A stretch of 64,000 nt of DNA, from contig CP129469.1 in NCBI GenBank assembly GCA_030583665.1, positions 3,091,043 through 3,155,042 of the forward strand, read 5' to 3'. The DNA is from Candidatus Jettenia sp. AMX2. GTDB taxonomy: Bacteria > Planctomycetota > Brocadiia > Brocadiales > Brocadiaceae. The stretch's first letter is position 1, and each line of letters starts with the position of its first letter. The notes under the pieces are model-generated. The model did not search any database, had not been told where the DNA came from, and was given only the letters and a program-made list of their open reading frames with translations. Positions 50,381 through 58,927 of this stretch are shown here, one piece after another. The position numbers and the translations under genes are program-made.

Positions 50381-51454
50381 ATGTCAAAATTTATTAAGAA
50401 AATATCAAAAAAGAGCGGCCTTCCCCCTGGAACACTTATTCATATCGGGGAAAAAAAGACTGAAAAGATAAAGATTGCCCTTATAGATTATAATGAAACG
50501 TATTTTCAGGAAAGGGTAGTCCATACAATAGAAGAATGCTTTCAGTTTAAGGATAAAAACAGAAATACCGTTACCTGGATAAATATAGATGGTATTCATC
50601 AGATTGATCCATTGAAAAAGCTTGGCGAGCACTTCGAACTACACCCCCTTATTCTGGAAGACATCCTGAACACAGACCAGCGCCCTAAAATTGAGGACCT
50701 TGGCGAATATATTTATATCGTTTTAAAAACGCTCTACTACAACAGCAAAACTGAAGAAGTAATCATAGAACAGATAAGTTTGATTCTGGGGTCAAATTTT
50801 GTTATCTCTTTCAAGGAGAAAGAGGGCGATATTTTTATTCCTGTTATAGAACGGATCAGAATGAATAAGGGTCGTCGCATAAGAAAATCAGGCGCTGATT
50901 ATCTTGCTTATTGCCTGTTGGATGCAATCGTTGATAATTATTTTATTATCCTGGAAATATTGGGAGAAAAGATAGAATCGTTAGAAGAAAGGTTAATTAA
51001 TCATCCGGCGCCCGAAATTCTACACATAATTTATAACCTGAGAAGAACTATGATATTATTACGGAGGTCGGTTTGGCCGTTAAGAGGCGTTATCAGTGAA
51101 TTGGAAAGAGAAGATTCAGCGCTTATTACAGAATCTGTTAATTTGTATATTAAAGATATCTATGATCATACACTCCATGTCGCTGACACCCTGGAAACAT
51201 TCCGAGAAGTACTCTCAGAAATGGTAGAAATTTATCTCTCCGGTACCAGTAACAAGCTTAATGCCGTAATGAAGATACTTACCATGATCGCAACAGTGTT
51301 TATGCCGCTTACCTTTATTGCCGGTATCTATGGAATGAATTTTGAATTCATGCCAGAACTTCGGTGGAAATGGGGCTATCCCACAGTCTTACTTTTAATG
51401 ACTGCCGTAAGCATCTCAATGATAATCTATTTTAAGAAAAAAAAGTGGCTGTGA
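50381..51454 (+). CDS. corA: Magnesium/cobalt transporter CorA
   Basis: CorA is a pentameric Mg2+/Co2+ channel of the inner membrane. The protein of about 357 residues has a soluble N-terminal domain (VTWINIDGIHQIDPLKKLGE, HPLILEDILNTDQRPKIED) and a long stalk helix. Two C-terminal membrane helices carry the signature YGMNFEFMPEL (GMN near residue 317) in the loop and a short basic tail KKKKW. The start at 50381 (MSKFIKKISKKSG) is preferred; the frame extends ten residues upstream to 50351. No clear ribosome site is seen for either. The gene converges with the SPFH gene; the stops are only a few bases apart. Confidence 0.93.
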   Translation: MSKFIKKISKKSGLPPGTLIHIGEKKTEKIKIALIDYNETYFQERVVHTIEECFQFKDKNRNTVTWINIDGIHQIDPLKKLGEHFELHPLILEDILNTDQRPKIEDLGEYIYIVLKTLYYNSKTEEVIIEQISLILGSNFVISFKEKEGDIFIPVIERIRMNKGRRIRKSGADYLAYCLLDAIVDNYFIILEILGEKIESLEERLINHPAPEILHIIYNLRRTMILLRRSVWPLRGVISELEREDSALITESVNLYIKDIYDHTLHVADTLETFREVLSEMVEIYLSGTSNKLNAVMKILTMIATVFMPLTFIAGIYGMNFEFMPELRWKWGYPTVLLLMTAVSISMIIYFKKKKWL

Positions 51455-51458
51455 TATT

Positions 51459-52361
51459 CTATTTTCCTTCCTCCTTTGAAAATTGTTTCTCTTTAAGAAG
51501 CTCGCTGATTCCTGCAATACTTCCAAGAATCCCGGTAGCTTCGTAAGGTAAAAACACCTTCGAAGCCTTGCCATCAGCTATCTTTTCCAAGGACTCAAGA
51601 TATTTTATGGCAATTAAATCATTGGTAGGCCTTCCGTCGTGTATGGCGTTAAAAACTGTTTGAATTGCCTCGGCTTCACCCTTAGCCACCGTTAACTTTT
51701 GATATTTATCGGCATCGGCAACTTTTTTTATAGCCTCTGCCTGTCCCTCGGCTTTCAGGATAGCAGACTGCTTGTCTCCTTCTGCCTCAAGGATCGTGGC
51801 ACGCCTTACCCGTTCCGCTTTCATTTGGCGGTGCATTGCCTCGGTAACATCTTTGGGAGGCTCTATTCTTTGCAATTCAACCCTTGTGACCTTTGTACCC
51901 CATTTGTCAGTAGCCGTGTCAAGGATTTCACGTAATTTGGTATTTATTATCTCCCTCGAAGTAAGGGATTCGTCCAGAGCCAAATCACCTATCAGATTTC
52001 GCAAATTCGTTTGTGCCAGTTTGGTAATCGCCGCATAATAATTAGCAACGTTATAGGTAACACGTACCGGATCAGTAACCATGTAATAGATTACGGCATC
52101 TACATCAACAACAACATTATCCTTCGTGATTACTGCCTGTGGCGGCACATCAACCACTTGTTCCCGCATATCCACCTTGATCATTTTTTCAACGAATGGA
52201 ATGATAACAGTAAGCCCACTATCTGCTGTACGCTGATATTTTCCCATTCTTTCGATTAATCCTTTTTGCCACGGTCTGATTATTTTTATCCCTGTCGCAG
52301 CAATGATAAATACCACTATCGTTAAAACAACCAGTACAATCATTTCACCCGGAATTGCCAT
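51459..52361 (-). CDS. SPFH/band 7 (stomatin/paraslipin-like) membrane protein
   Basis: The 300-residue protein has one N-terminal membrane segment (about 5-26) followed by an SPFH domain ([40 protein letters not shown]). A helical region is rich in Ala and Glu ([20 protein letters not shown]). Such proteins form large ring assemblies in membrane microdomains and protect or control membrane proteases such as FtsH. The NfeD gene lies immediately upstream and overlaps by 17 bp, the typical operon partner. The C-terminus ends [13 protein letters not shown]. Confidence 0.92.
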   Translation of the reverse strand: MAIPGEMIVLVVLTIVVFIIAATGIKIIRPWQKGLIERMGKYQRTADSGLTVIIPFVEKMIKVDMREQVVDVPPQAVITKDNVVVDVDAVIYYMVTDPVRVTYNVANYYAAITKLAQTNLRNLIGDLALDESLTSREIINTKLREILDTATDKWGTKVTRVELQRIEPPKDVTEAMHRQMKAERVRRATILEAEGDKQSAILKAEGQAEAIKKVADADKYQKLTVAKGEAEAIQTVFNAIHDGRPTNDLIAIKYLESLEKIADGKASKVFLPYEATGILGSIAGISELLKEKQFSKEEGK

Positions 52362-52809
52362 CCTCCACCCCTCCCTTTAAAATTCTCACGATAAGGTGCG
52401 TTCCGATAACCTTTACAACCTCAATTTTTTCTCCCACAGCAAGTATTTCACCTGTATCGCTATCTGCCATCCATACCCCATTACTCACTTTCACAAGACC
52501 TGTATGCTTTATATTATCAATTTCTTCCACTACGATTCCTTTCTCGCCAACAAAACGGTCGGCTCCGATTCCCGGAGGTTGCTTTTTGGTAAACCGTTCT
52601 GCAAATCTCCTGGAAATAAGAAAAAGGCCGCCTGAAATACTGATAAAAACTATCCATTGCCAGTCTGCGCTCAATCCCAAAACGGAAAGAATCCCAGCAA
52701 CGACTGCCCCTATACCAAACCAGAGAAGAAAAAAACCCATTGTAAATATCTCGCCGATAATAAAAATGGCAGCCAGAACAATCCACAGCCACCATAAGTT
52801 ACTGATCAT
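52345..52809 (-). CDS. NfeD-family membrane protein
   Basis: This 154-residue short-type NfeD has three to four N-terminal membrane segments ([51 protein letters not shown]). The C-terminal part is a soluble OB-fold ([40 protein letters not shown]). NfeD partners SPFH proteins; here the last residues overlap the start of the SPFH gene. It lacks the ClpP-like protease part of long NfeD proteins. The role is membrane organisation by inference from the pair. Confidence 0.9.
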   Translation of the reverse strand: MISNLWWLWIVLAAIFIIGEIFTMGFFLLWFGIGAVVAGILSVLGLSADWQWIVFISISGGLFLISRRFAERFTKKQPPGIGADRFVGEKGIVVEEIDNIKHTGLVKVSNGVWMADSDTGEILAVGEKIEVVKVIGTHLIVRILKGGVEDGNSG

Positions 52810-53073
52810 TCATACCTCTCCCCTGCAGTAATGTTTTTCGCAACAATCTGGCTTTAAAAATTGAAATTACTACGATAACGAAGCATCTTTTTTATTCTTT
52901 GATTTTGAAAATCAGTTATTTGTATAATACGTAAGAATAATGCAGCAGCATTTTACTTTATTCCTGATATAAGTTTACTTGCGGCTGTAATTGCAAATTA
53001 ACTTATTCAACATATCCCTATATCCCTTAAAATTTAATGGTGTTATTATATCACCGTTTACATTTCTATCATA

Positions 53074-54864
53074 ATGAATTTAACAACTTCTGTTAAGGGA
53101 ATACCATTAGCACTCGTTTTCATCATACTTTTTACAGGATTTCTCTTTTTATTTAATATAGGCAAAAGGGATTTATGGGCACCTGACGAGCCACGATATG
53201 CACAAGTATCGAAAGAAATGAGGGATACCGGCAGGTACATTGTTCCCCACCTGAATAGCGCACCGTACCCAGACAAACCTCCGCTCCTCTTCTGGCTTAT
53301 CAATATATCTTCCCTGCCGTTTGGAAAGATTACAGCTCTTTCAGCCCGTCTCCCGTCAGCTTTCGCTGGTATTGGCTGCTGTATTGCTGTGTTTTATCTG
53401 GCTAAGGGCCTATATCATAATACAAGGATAGCCTTACTATCTTCTCTTATCCTCGCCACCAGCTCAAAGTTTTTATGGATGACCCACCGTGTAGCCTTTG
53501 ATGTCCTCCTTACCTTTTTTGTGACAATGGCAATATTTTGGTTTTACAAAGGATATACGATACAGTATAATGCGAACCTTCCCCACGGAGGGGATTTTGA
53601 TAAAAAAGGGATAAAAAAATATACAGGATTCTATTACACCTTTTTTTATATTTTTATGGCTTTGGGAGTTCTTACAAAAGGACCTATAGGTTTTATTCTT
53701 CCATTCCATACTGTATTAATCTTCCTTATATTAATGGGCAACCCCGGCATGTTAAAGGATACCAAGCCATGGATCGGAGGCATATTATTTATCATTATCG
53801 TATCTGCATGGGTTTTCTTAGCAAGTGTGTATGGCGGGAAAGAATATACAAACCAAATCCTCTTCAACCAAAACCTCGGTCGATTTGCTAACTCGTTTGC
53901 ACACAAGAAACCATTTTATTATTACTTTATCAATTTCCCTCTCCATTTCCTTCCGTGGAGTATTTTTATTCCAGGTTTTATAATATATTTGTTTTCTAGG
54001 AAAGGAAGAGAAAAAATATCCGGCATTCCCTCACTAAGAAATTTCAAAGCCGTTATCCTTCGCCGTTTCACATCTCCGGCCAATGGTGCATATCGTATCA
54101 AAAGCTTTTGTTGCTTAGAACAAGATAGAAAATTCCCTCTGTTGCCAGTCATCTGGTTTGCTGTTATCTTCATCTTTTTTTCCATTGCGTCAGGGAAAAG
54201 GGACATCTATATTCTCCCACTTTATCCTGCTGCTTCAATGCTTATAGGATGGTTCCTCAATGAATTTATTGACCAATCCCGGGAGAAATATTTCAGAAAA
54301 ACGGGTTATTATCCCTGCTACTTTCTTTCAGTAATATCATTGGCATTGTGTGTGCTTCTGCCAATAATTGCTTATAAAACATTCCCTCAATATATTGGCA
54401 CAACAATTCCATTTATAATAATCCTTTTTATTGCTGGTATTATCATGTTGTGGTCATTACGGCGTACGTATATAACCTTTTTTCTTTTTACTGTCATTTT
54501 TGTTATATTCATCACTTTTACTACCGGCACCTTAAGAGCGATTCCAATACTCAATCAGTATAAATCTGCTAAAGATATTTGCTATAAGGCAAAAACGGTA
54601 ATGAAGCCCAGGGAAAAACTGGCTATCTTTAATTTCTTCAGAGACCCTTATCTATTTTATACTGACCGAAATTATATTGAGGTAATATACGGATTAGATA
54701 ACCTGGAAACATTTCTGAAGTCTCCGGAAAGGGTATTTCTTTTTATCAGCGAAAATGATTTTAAAAAGGCTTCGGAGATTCCTGATATACCTATGTTTGT
54801 GTTGGAAAAGGATTCTGTAGGACACCGTGATATGCTTTTTGTCTCAAACAGGGATATTGAGTAA
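53074..54864 (+). CDS. ArnT-like glycosyltransferase family 39 membrane protein
   Basis: The 596-residue integral membrane protein has about twelve predicted segments. The first loop carries the GT39/ArnT signature DLWAPDEPRYAQVSKEMRDT, with acidic catalytic residues, followed by YPDKPPLLFWLI. These enzymes transfer a sugar from a polyprenyl-phosphate carrier to lipid A, proteins or other glycans on the periplasmic side. The acceptor cannot be told; aminoarabinose biosynthesis genes are not in the window. A TATAAT at 52923-52928 lies 145 bp upstream without a clear -35 box. A repeat-rich protein gene follows after 74 bp. Confidence 0.85.
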   Translation: MNLTTSVKGIPLALVFIILFTGFLFLFNIGKRDLWAPDEPRYAQVSKEMRDTGRYIVPHLNSAPYPDKPPLLFWLINISSLPFGKITALSARLPSAFAGIGCCIAVFYLAKGLYHNTRIALLSSLILATSSKFLWMTHRVAFDVLLTFFVTMAIFWFYKGYTIQYNANLPHGGDFDKKGIKKYTGFYYTFFYIFMALGVLTKGPIGFILPFHTVLIFLILMGNPGMLKDTKPWIGGILFIIIVSAWVFLASVYGGKEYTNQILFNQNLGRFANSFAHKKPFYYYFINFPLHFLPWSIFIPGFIIYLFSRKGREKISGIPSLRNFKAVILRRFTSPANGAYRIKSFCCLEQDRKFPLLPVIWFAVIFIFFSIASGKRDIYILPLYPAASMLIGWFLNEFIDQSREKYFRKTGYYPCYFLSVISLALCVLLPIIAYKTFPQYIGTTIPFIIILFIAGIIMLWSLRRTYITFFLFTVIFVIFITFTTGTLRAIPILNQYKSAKDICYKAKTVMKPREKLAIFNFFRDPYLFYTDRNYIEVIYGLDNLETFLKSPERVFLFISENDFKKASEIPDIPMFVLEKDSVGHRDMLFVSNRDIE

Positions 54865-54938
54865 ATGATAATACATTAGCGTGATAAAACTATTGCCATC
54901 AGAAAGGTGGCTCCAGTAATAAATTCTGCATTCTGATA

Positions 54939-56996
54939 ATGAATATACGGTTCCCGATAGTACTATTTTTATACTTCCTCGGCCTGTCATTATTTCCTCC
55001 TCTTCAAATGTTCGCTCAATCTGCAGAAGGTTTTCCAAATACAGTGTTAAATACCAGCAATTCTTATCATGCTGCCCGTACCGGTTTTACAGAAGTATTT
55101 GATCAATTTGGTGATAATGCGGAGCGTCTCTACCGGGAATACGATATTTTTGCTCTTAAGTTTTTAGAAGAGTTCGGGATAGAAGGTCTTACCCTCCTCG
55201 AAAAATATGGCAAAAAAATGACAACCCTCTACCCCTTCCTGGATTATCGTGATATTTTTCTTCTCTATAATAATCCGGGAAATAACCTTAACAAGCTTGA
55301 GATATTCTCACCAAAAGCCCTTGCTGATTTTTACAAAACCTTTGGAAAAGAAGGAGTACAACACCTTGCCGGTAACCCTGAAAATTTCTTTTTTATCACA
55401 GAAAATACAAACCGGGGCATCAAACTGCTTAACCTTGCCAGAGAAAAAGGAGAAATCATATTCCCCATAGCACGAAAACACGGCATTGAGTTTGCCGAAC
55501 TTTATGATAATGATGTATTAAACATCATTATCAAATTTCAGGATGAAGGCCTTTTGGCCATAAAAGAATATGGTGAAAAGGCAAAGACCTTGTTTCGCCT
55601 GTTTATAAACGACGATACTTTTTACCAGGTAATGAAAACATATGGACACAAACAAACCATCCCGATTATTTATTTATTTTATGATAATAAAGATTTTAAT
55701 AGTCAGATCTACCACTATCTGACAACAACAAATACGTATAAATGGTTTTCAGGCTGGTGGTACGGTGTCGATACAAATAGAGAAAATACTCAGGATGATA
55801 TCACGGTAAGGCAAGAAAATGCCCGACGGGCTATTAACCTTATCCTTGAACTGGGAAATGATTTTATCGATAGGTTTGAGATACTTGACATCCAAAACGT
55901 CAGGGAAGAGGCCATAACAATAATCACCAATAAGTTAAGGAATTTTTTTGTGTCTGAAATTATAAGGATTAACCGGAAAAGGATTCAGCAGGAAGATATT
56001 ACTTTCCAGGATAAGTTGTTTGCCGGATTAGACATTCTTGGACTCATACCTCTGGGAAGCGGCATCTCAAAAATGACAAAGCCGGCAACGAAAGTAATGA
56101 GAAACACCTTACCTGCAAAAGGCTTAAAAGGATTAATCTGTCAGACAGACAATCTTTTTAAAATGCATGGGGATGATGTTGTCCGATTCGTAGCAAAGCA
56201 TGGGGATGAAGGTATGAAAATTCTAAAGGAAACCGATGGTAAGATCCTTACGATCGTGCAACACTACGGAGATGATGCTGTTCGGTACGTTACAAAATAT
56301 GGCACAAACACCATACCAGTAATAGAAAAATATGGTACGGAGGTCATAACTCTGGCACGCCGCTATGGTGATGAGGTAATTAAATATACCATGCTTTACG
56401 GTGATGATGGCCTGAGGGTTATTCAGAAACACGGAAAGGATATTGTATTATTAAGCACCGTCTACGGAGACGATGTTATGAAACTCTCGATCCTTTACGG
56501 CAAAGAAATCTTACCTTACGTATCCCGGTATGGAGCAAACGGCGTCAAGGTTATGGGAAAATACGGAAACGATGTTATTCCTCTTGCGAGAAAATACGGA
56601 GATGACGTTATTAAGTATGTTGGCATGTACGGCACAGATGGACTGGCACTTGCCAGAAAAGGCAAAGCAGGTCTGTTGGTAATGCGATTTATGCCGCCAA
56701 AGGTATTTGTGAAATGCATAAAATTTATCAAGTATGGCATGCTGGTATTCATATTCTTCTCCTTTATCACCCATCCTCTTGCATTTCTTTCCGGACTGAT
56801 AAAGGCCCTTTCATGGCTGTTTGGTATTCATCCAGTAATTATCGCAACTATTTTAGGTTTTATCATTACATTTCTTCTTTTTAAATTTTTGAGAAAATTC
56901 AGTAATATTTTCAAGCCGCTTCTTCTCTTTCTTTGTATCACAAAGGGATTTATTACCGGCCAGCAGAAATGCCATGACACGAAAACGAATAAATAA
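54939..56996 (+). CDS. Predicted exported protein built from 11-residue helical repeats, C-terminal membrane helices
   Basis: I do not recognise the family. The 685 residues start with a probable signal or anchor (FPIVLFLYFLGLSLFPPLQM). They contain many copies of an 11-residue unit with the pattern [YH]G-D/T-D/E-V-I-x-Y/L-A/V-x-K. Fifteen consecutive units without gaps occupy residues 410-574 (56166-56660), for example YGDDVIKYVGM, YGNDVIPLARK, YGTEVITLARR and HGDDVVRFVAK. Weaker units occur at about 40-85 (FGDNAERLYRE, FGIEGLTLLEK) and at about 170-210. Two strongly hydrophobic stretches follow near 600-655. An 11-residue period fits continuous or stacked alpha helices (three turns per unit). 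It lies after the glycosyltransferase gene and may share its transcript. No enzyme motif is seen. Confidence 0.8.
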   Translation: MNIRFPIVLFLYFLGLSLFPPLQMFAQSAEGFPNTVLNTSNSYHAARTGFTEVFDQFGDNAERLYREYDIFALKFLEEFGIEGLTLLEKYGKKMTTLYPFLDYRDIFLLYNNPGNNLNKLEIFSPKALADFYKTFGKEGVQHLAGNPENFFFITENTNRGIKLLNLAREKGEIIFPIARKHGIEFAELYDNDVLNIIIKFQDEGLLAIKEYGEKAKTLFRLFINDDTFYQVMKTYGHKQTIPIIYLFYDNKDFNSQIYHYLTTTNTYKWFSGWWYGVDTNRENTQDDITVRQENARRAINLILELGNDFIDRFEILDIQNVREEAITIITNKLRNFFVSEIIRINRKRIQQEDITFQDKLFAGLDILGLIPLGSGISKMTKPATKVMRNTLPAKGLKGLICQTDNLFKMHGDDVVRFVAKHGDEGMKILKETDGKILTIVQHYGDDAVRYVTKYGTNTIPVIEKYGTEVITLARRYGDEVIKYTMLYGDDGLRVIQKHGKDIVLLSTVYGDDVMKLSILYGKEILPYVSRYGANGVKVMGKYGNDVIPLARKYGDDVIKYVGMYGTDGLALARKGKAGLLVMRFMPPKVFVKCIKFIKYGMLVFIFFSFITHPLAFLSGLIKALSWLFGIHPVIIATILGFIITFLLFKFLRKFSNIFKPLLLFLCITKGFITGQQKCHDTKTNK

Positions 56997-57472
56997 GAGC
57001 AGATTCCCGATCCACTTTTTTACCACTCCGGATCTTTCACTTAATGTGTCTGACAGTATAGCACATTACCTCCTTCAGAAACCTCCCAAATGCTTCGTTT
57101 TTATTATAAAAAATTGTACAGGCGTTTTAAAAAAACAAACTGTTTCTTTTTCCATAAATATTTGCAAAAATATATTGTATTTACTGTGGTTTTGTGTTAT
57201 TAAATCTTTTCATTGTTTGAAGATTATCATTGAATTATTCAACGCTTCTTCGCGGGCGTTTATGACCAACCTTCAGCCGGTATTTTCCCATGCTCCTATA
57301 CAATGAATTATACAAAACACCGCCTTATAATAAGGAATAAGGGCTCGTACTTATGCCAGATAAAGGCGGAGCTATTTGTCTGCCGAAAGTATATGCTTCG
57401 CGATACGACATGCTTTCATTATGGTAATAATCACAAACCTCATCAATAACTTATTTTCCACCCTTAACATAC
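56997..57472. other. Non-coding gap between the repeat protein and the decarboxylase
   Basis: About 475 bp. A frame at 56974-57306 lacks any recognisable domain and was rejected. No repeat, RNA gene or clear promoter was seen. Near 57060-57200 the DNA is AT-rich. Confidence 0.4.
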
Positions 57473-58867
57473 ATGGCCAAAAATAAAATAAAAAATAAAA
57501 AACAGAACATACGGCAAAAATGGAAGCTTGGTATCGAAGAGTTTGCCACAAAACATTTCGATGTTTCCTCTGATAAGGAGCTTATCATCCGGGAAGGGAA
57601 CTATCAGTATAACATATATGATCTTGTACAACGCTTCGGCACTCCACTTGAGGTAGTATTTCCCTTTGTTATTGAGGAACGTTTAAACGAACTTATCGCT
57701 ATCTTTAAATATTATATCCGGCTCAACAAATATCGCGGCAAATTTTACTTTCACTACCCGATGAAGGTAAACCAAAACAAGGAATTTGTTTTGCCTATCA
57801 TCTCTGAGGGCGCGCATATTGAGGTTGGTTCGGTAAATGAGCTATGGCTGGTTAAGCGAATGTGGGAACAAGAACAGTTTTCACGCCATATAAAAGTTAT
57901 TTGCAACGGTCCAAAAACCAACAAATACCTTGGCCTCATTAATGAATTAAAACAAAAAGGACTTGATATCGTTCCTATTATTGAAGACCAGTATGAGCTT
58001 GATTCTTTAAAAACATATAAAGGAGAACTTGGCATCAGGATAGACCCGGAGGTCAAGGTACAATCTCACTGGGATAAACGCATCGACCGCTTCGGATTTA
58101 CCGGCAAACAGCTTTTAGAATTTGGACGCATCCGTAATCTGAAAATCCTGCATTACCATATTGGTTCACAGATCATTAAACTAGAAGATATGGTTTCTCC
58201 GTTAAAAAAGGTAATGGATATCTACATTAAGCTGAAAACAATAAACCCATCACTGGATACTATTAATCTTGGAGGTGGTTTTGCTGTTCCCTACATAAAA
58301 CGGAAAATATATTCAGCTGACAGTATTGTTAAACGTATTCTGAAGACCTTAAAGGAAATAGCCGATAAACATGGGATTCCCCATCCGAATATCATTGTCG
58401 AATGGGGAAGGTATCTCGTAGCACCGGCACAGATAACTATCTACCGGGTCATCTCGCAAAAACCCATATTAAAATCTGCTGCATCCTGGTGGTATGTCAT
58501 TGACGGCAGTTTTATCAATGATCTTCTTGATACCTGGGCAATCCATCAAAAATGGCACGTCGTACCCGTAAATAACCTTGGCGCTGAACGTTTATCCAGG
58601 GTATGGCTTGCAGGGTCCTCATGCGACTCGGACGATAAATATACAGGAAGTGGCAACTATATCTCATTACCAAGGCTGGAAGATCTGGAAGAGAATGGCA
58701 AGTCACTCTACATTAGCTTCTTTGATACCGGTGCTTATCAGGATGCATTAGCCTCACATCACTGCCTGCTCTCATCACCAGCTAAGATCATAGCCCAGAA
58801 TGGTGTCATTACCGTTGCCAGGAAGCGGGAAACAGCCGAAGAGATCGGGAAACGGTTTGGCTGGTAA
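57473..58867 (+). CDS. PLP-dependent arginine-decarboxylase-like enzyme (SpeA-like, short form)
   Basis: A fold-III PLP decarboxylase (alanine-racemase barrel). The cofactor lysine is Lys98 in FYFHYPMKVNQN, matching the YPIKVNQ of biosynthetic arginine decarboxylases. Further family signatures are HIEVGSVNELWLV, VICNGPKTNKYL, ILHYHIGSQI, TINLGGGFAVPY, EWGRYLVAPAQIT and the C-x-D-type active-site segment GSSCDSDDKY near 383. Its 464 residues are much fewer than the about 630 of classical SpeA, lacking the inserted helical and C-terminal domains. It could make agmatine for polyamine synthesis or act on another basic amino acid. No other polyamine genes are nearby. The etf genes follow after 60 bp on the same strand. 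Confidence 0.82.
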   Translation: MAKNKIKNKKQNIRQKWKLGIEEFATKHFDVSSDKELIIREGNYQYNIYDLVQRFGTPLEVVFPFVIEERLNELIAIFKYYIRLNKYRGKFYFHYPMKVNQNKEFVLPIISEGAHIEVGSVNELWLVKRMWEQEQFSRHIKVICNGPKTNKYLGLINELKQKGLDIVPIIEDQYELDSLKTYKGELGIRIDPEVKVQSHWDKRIDRFGFTGKQLLEFGRIRNLKILHYHIGSQIIKLEDMVSPLKKVMDIYIKLKTINPSLDTINLGGGFAVPYIKRKIYSADSIVKRILKTLKEIADKHGIPHPNIIVEWGRYLVAPAQITIYRVISQKPILKSAASWWYVIDGSFINDLLDTWAIHQKWHVVPVNNLGAERLSRVWLAGSSCDSDDKYTGSGNYISLPRLEDLEENGKSLYISFFDTGAYQDALASHHCLLSSPAKIIAQNGVITVARKRETAEEIGKRFGW

Positions 58868-58927
58868 ACACAGTGAAACAACAAGCAAAACCTCTCTGAA
58901 ATAACGAAAGGATTCAATTTTTGTTTT

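Noticed and set aside
56974-57306. A 110-residue frame after the repeat protein
   Set aside because: It overlaps the previous gene, has no domain or plausible ribosome site, and is rich in Phe, Ile and Lys as expected from AT-rich non-coding DNA.
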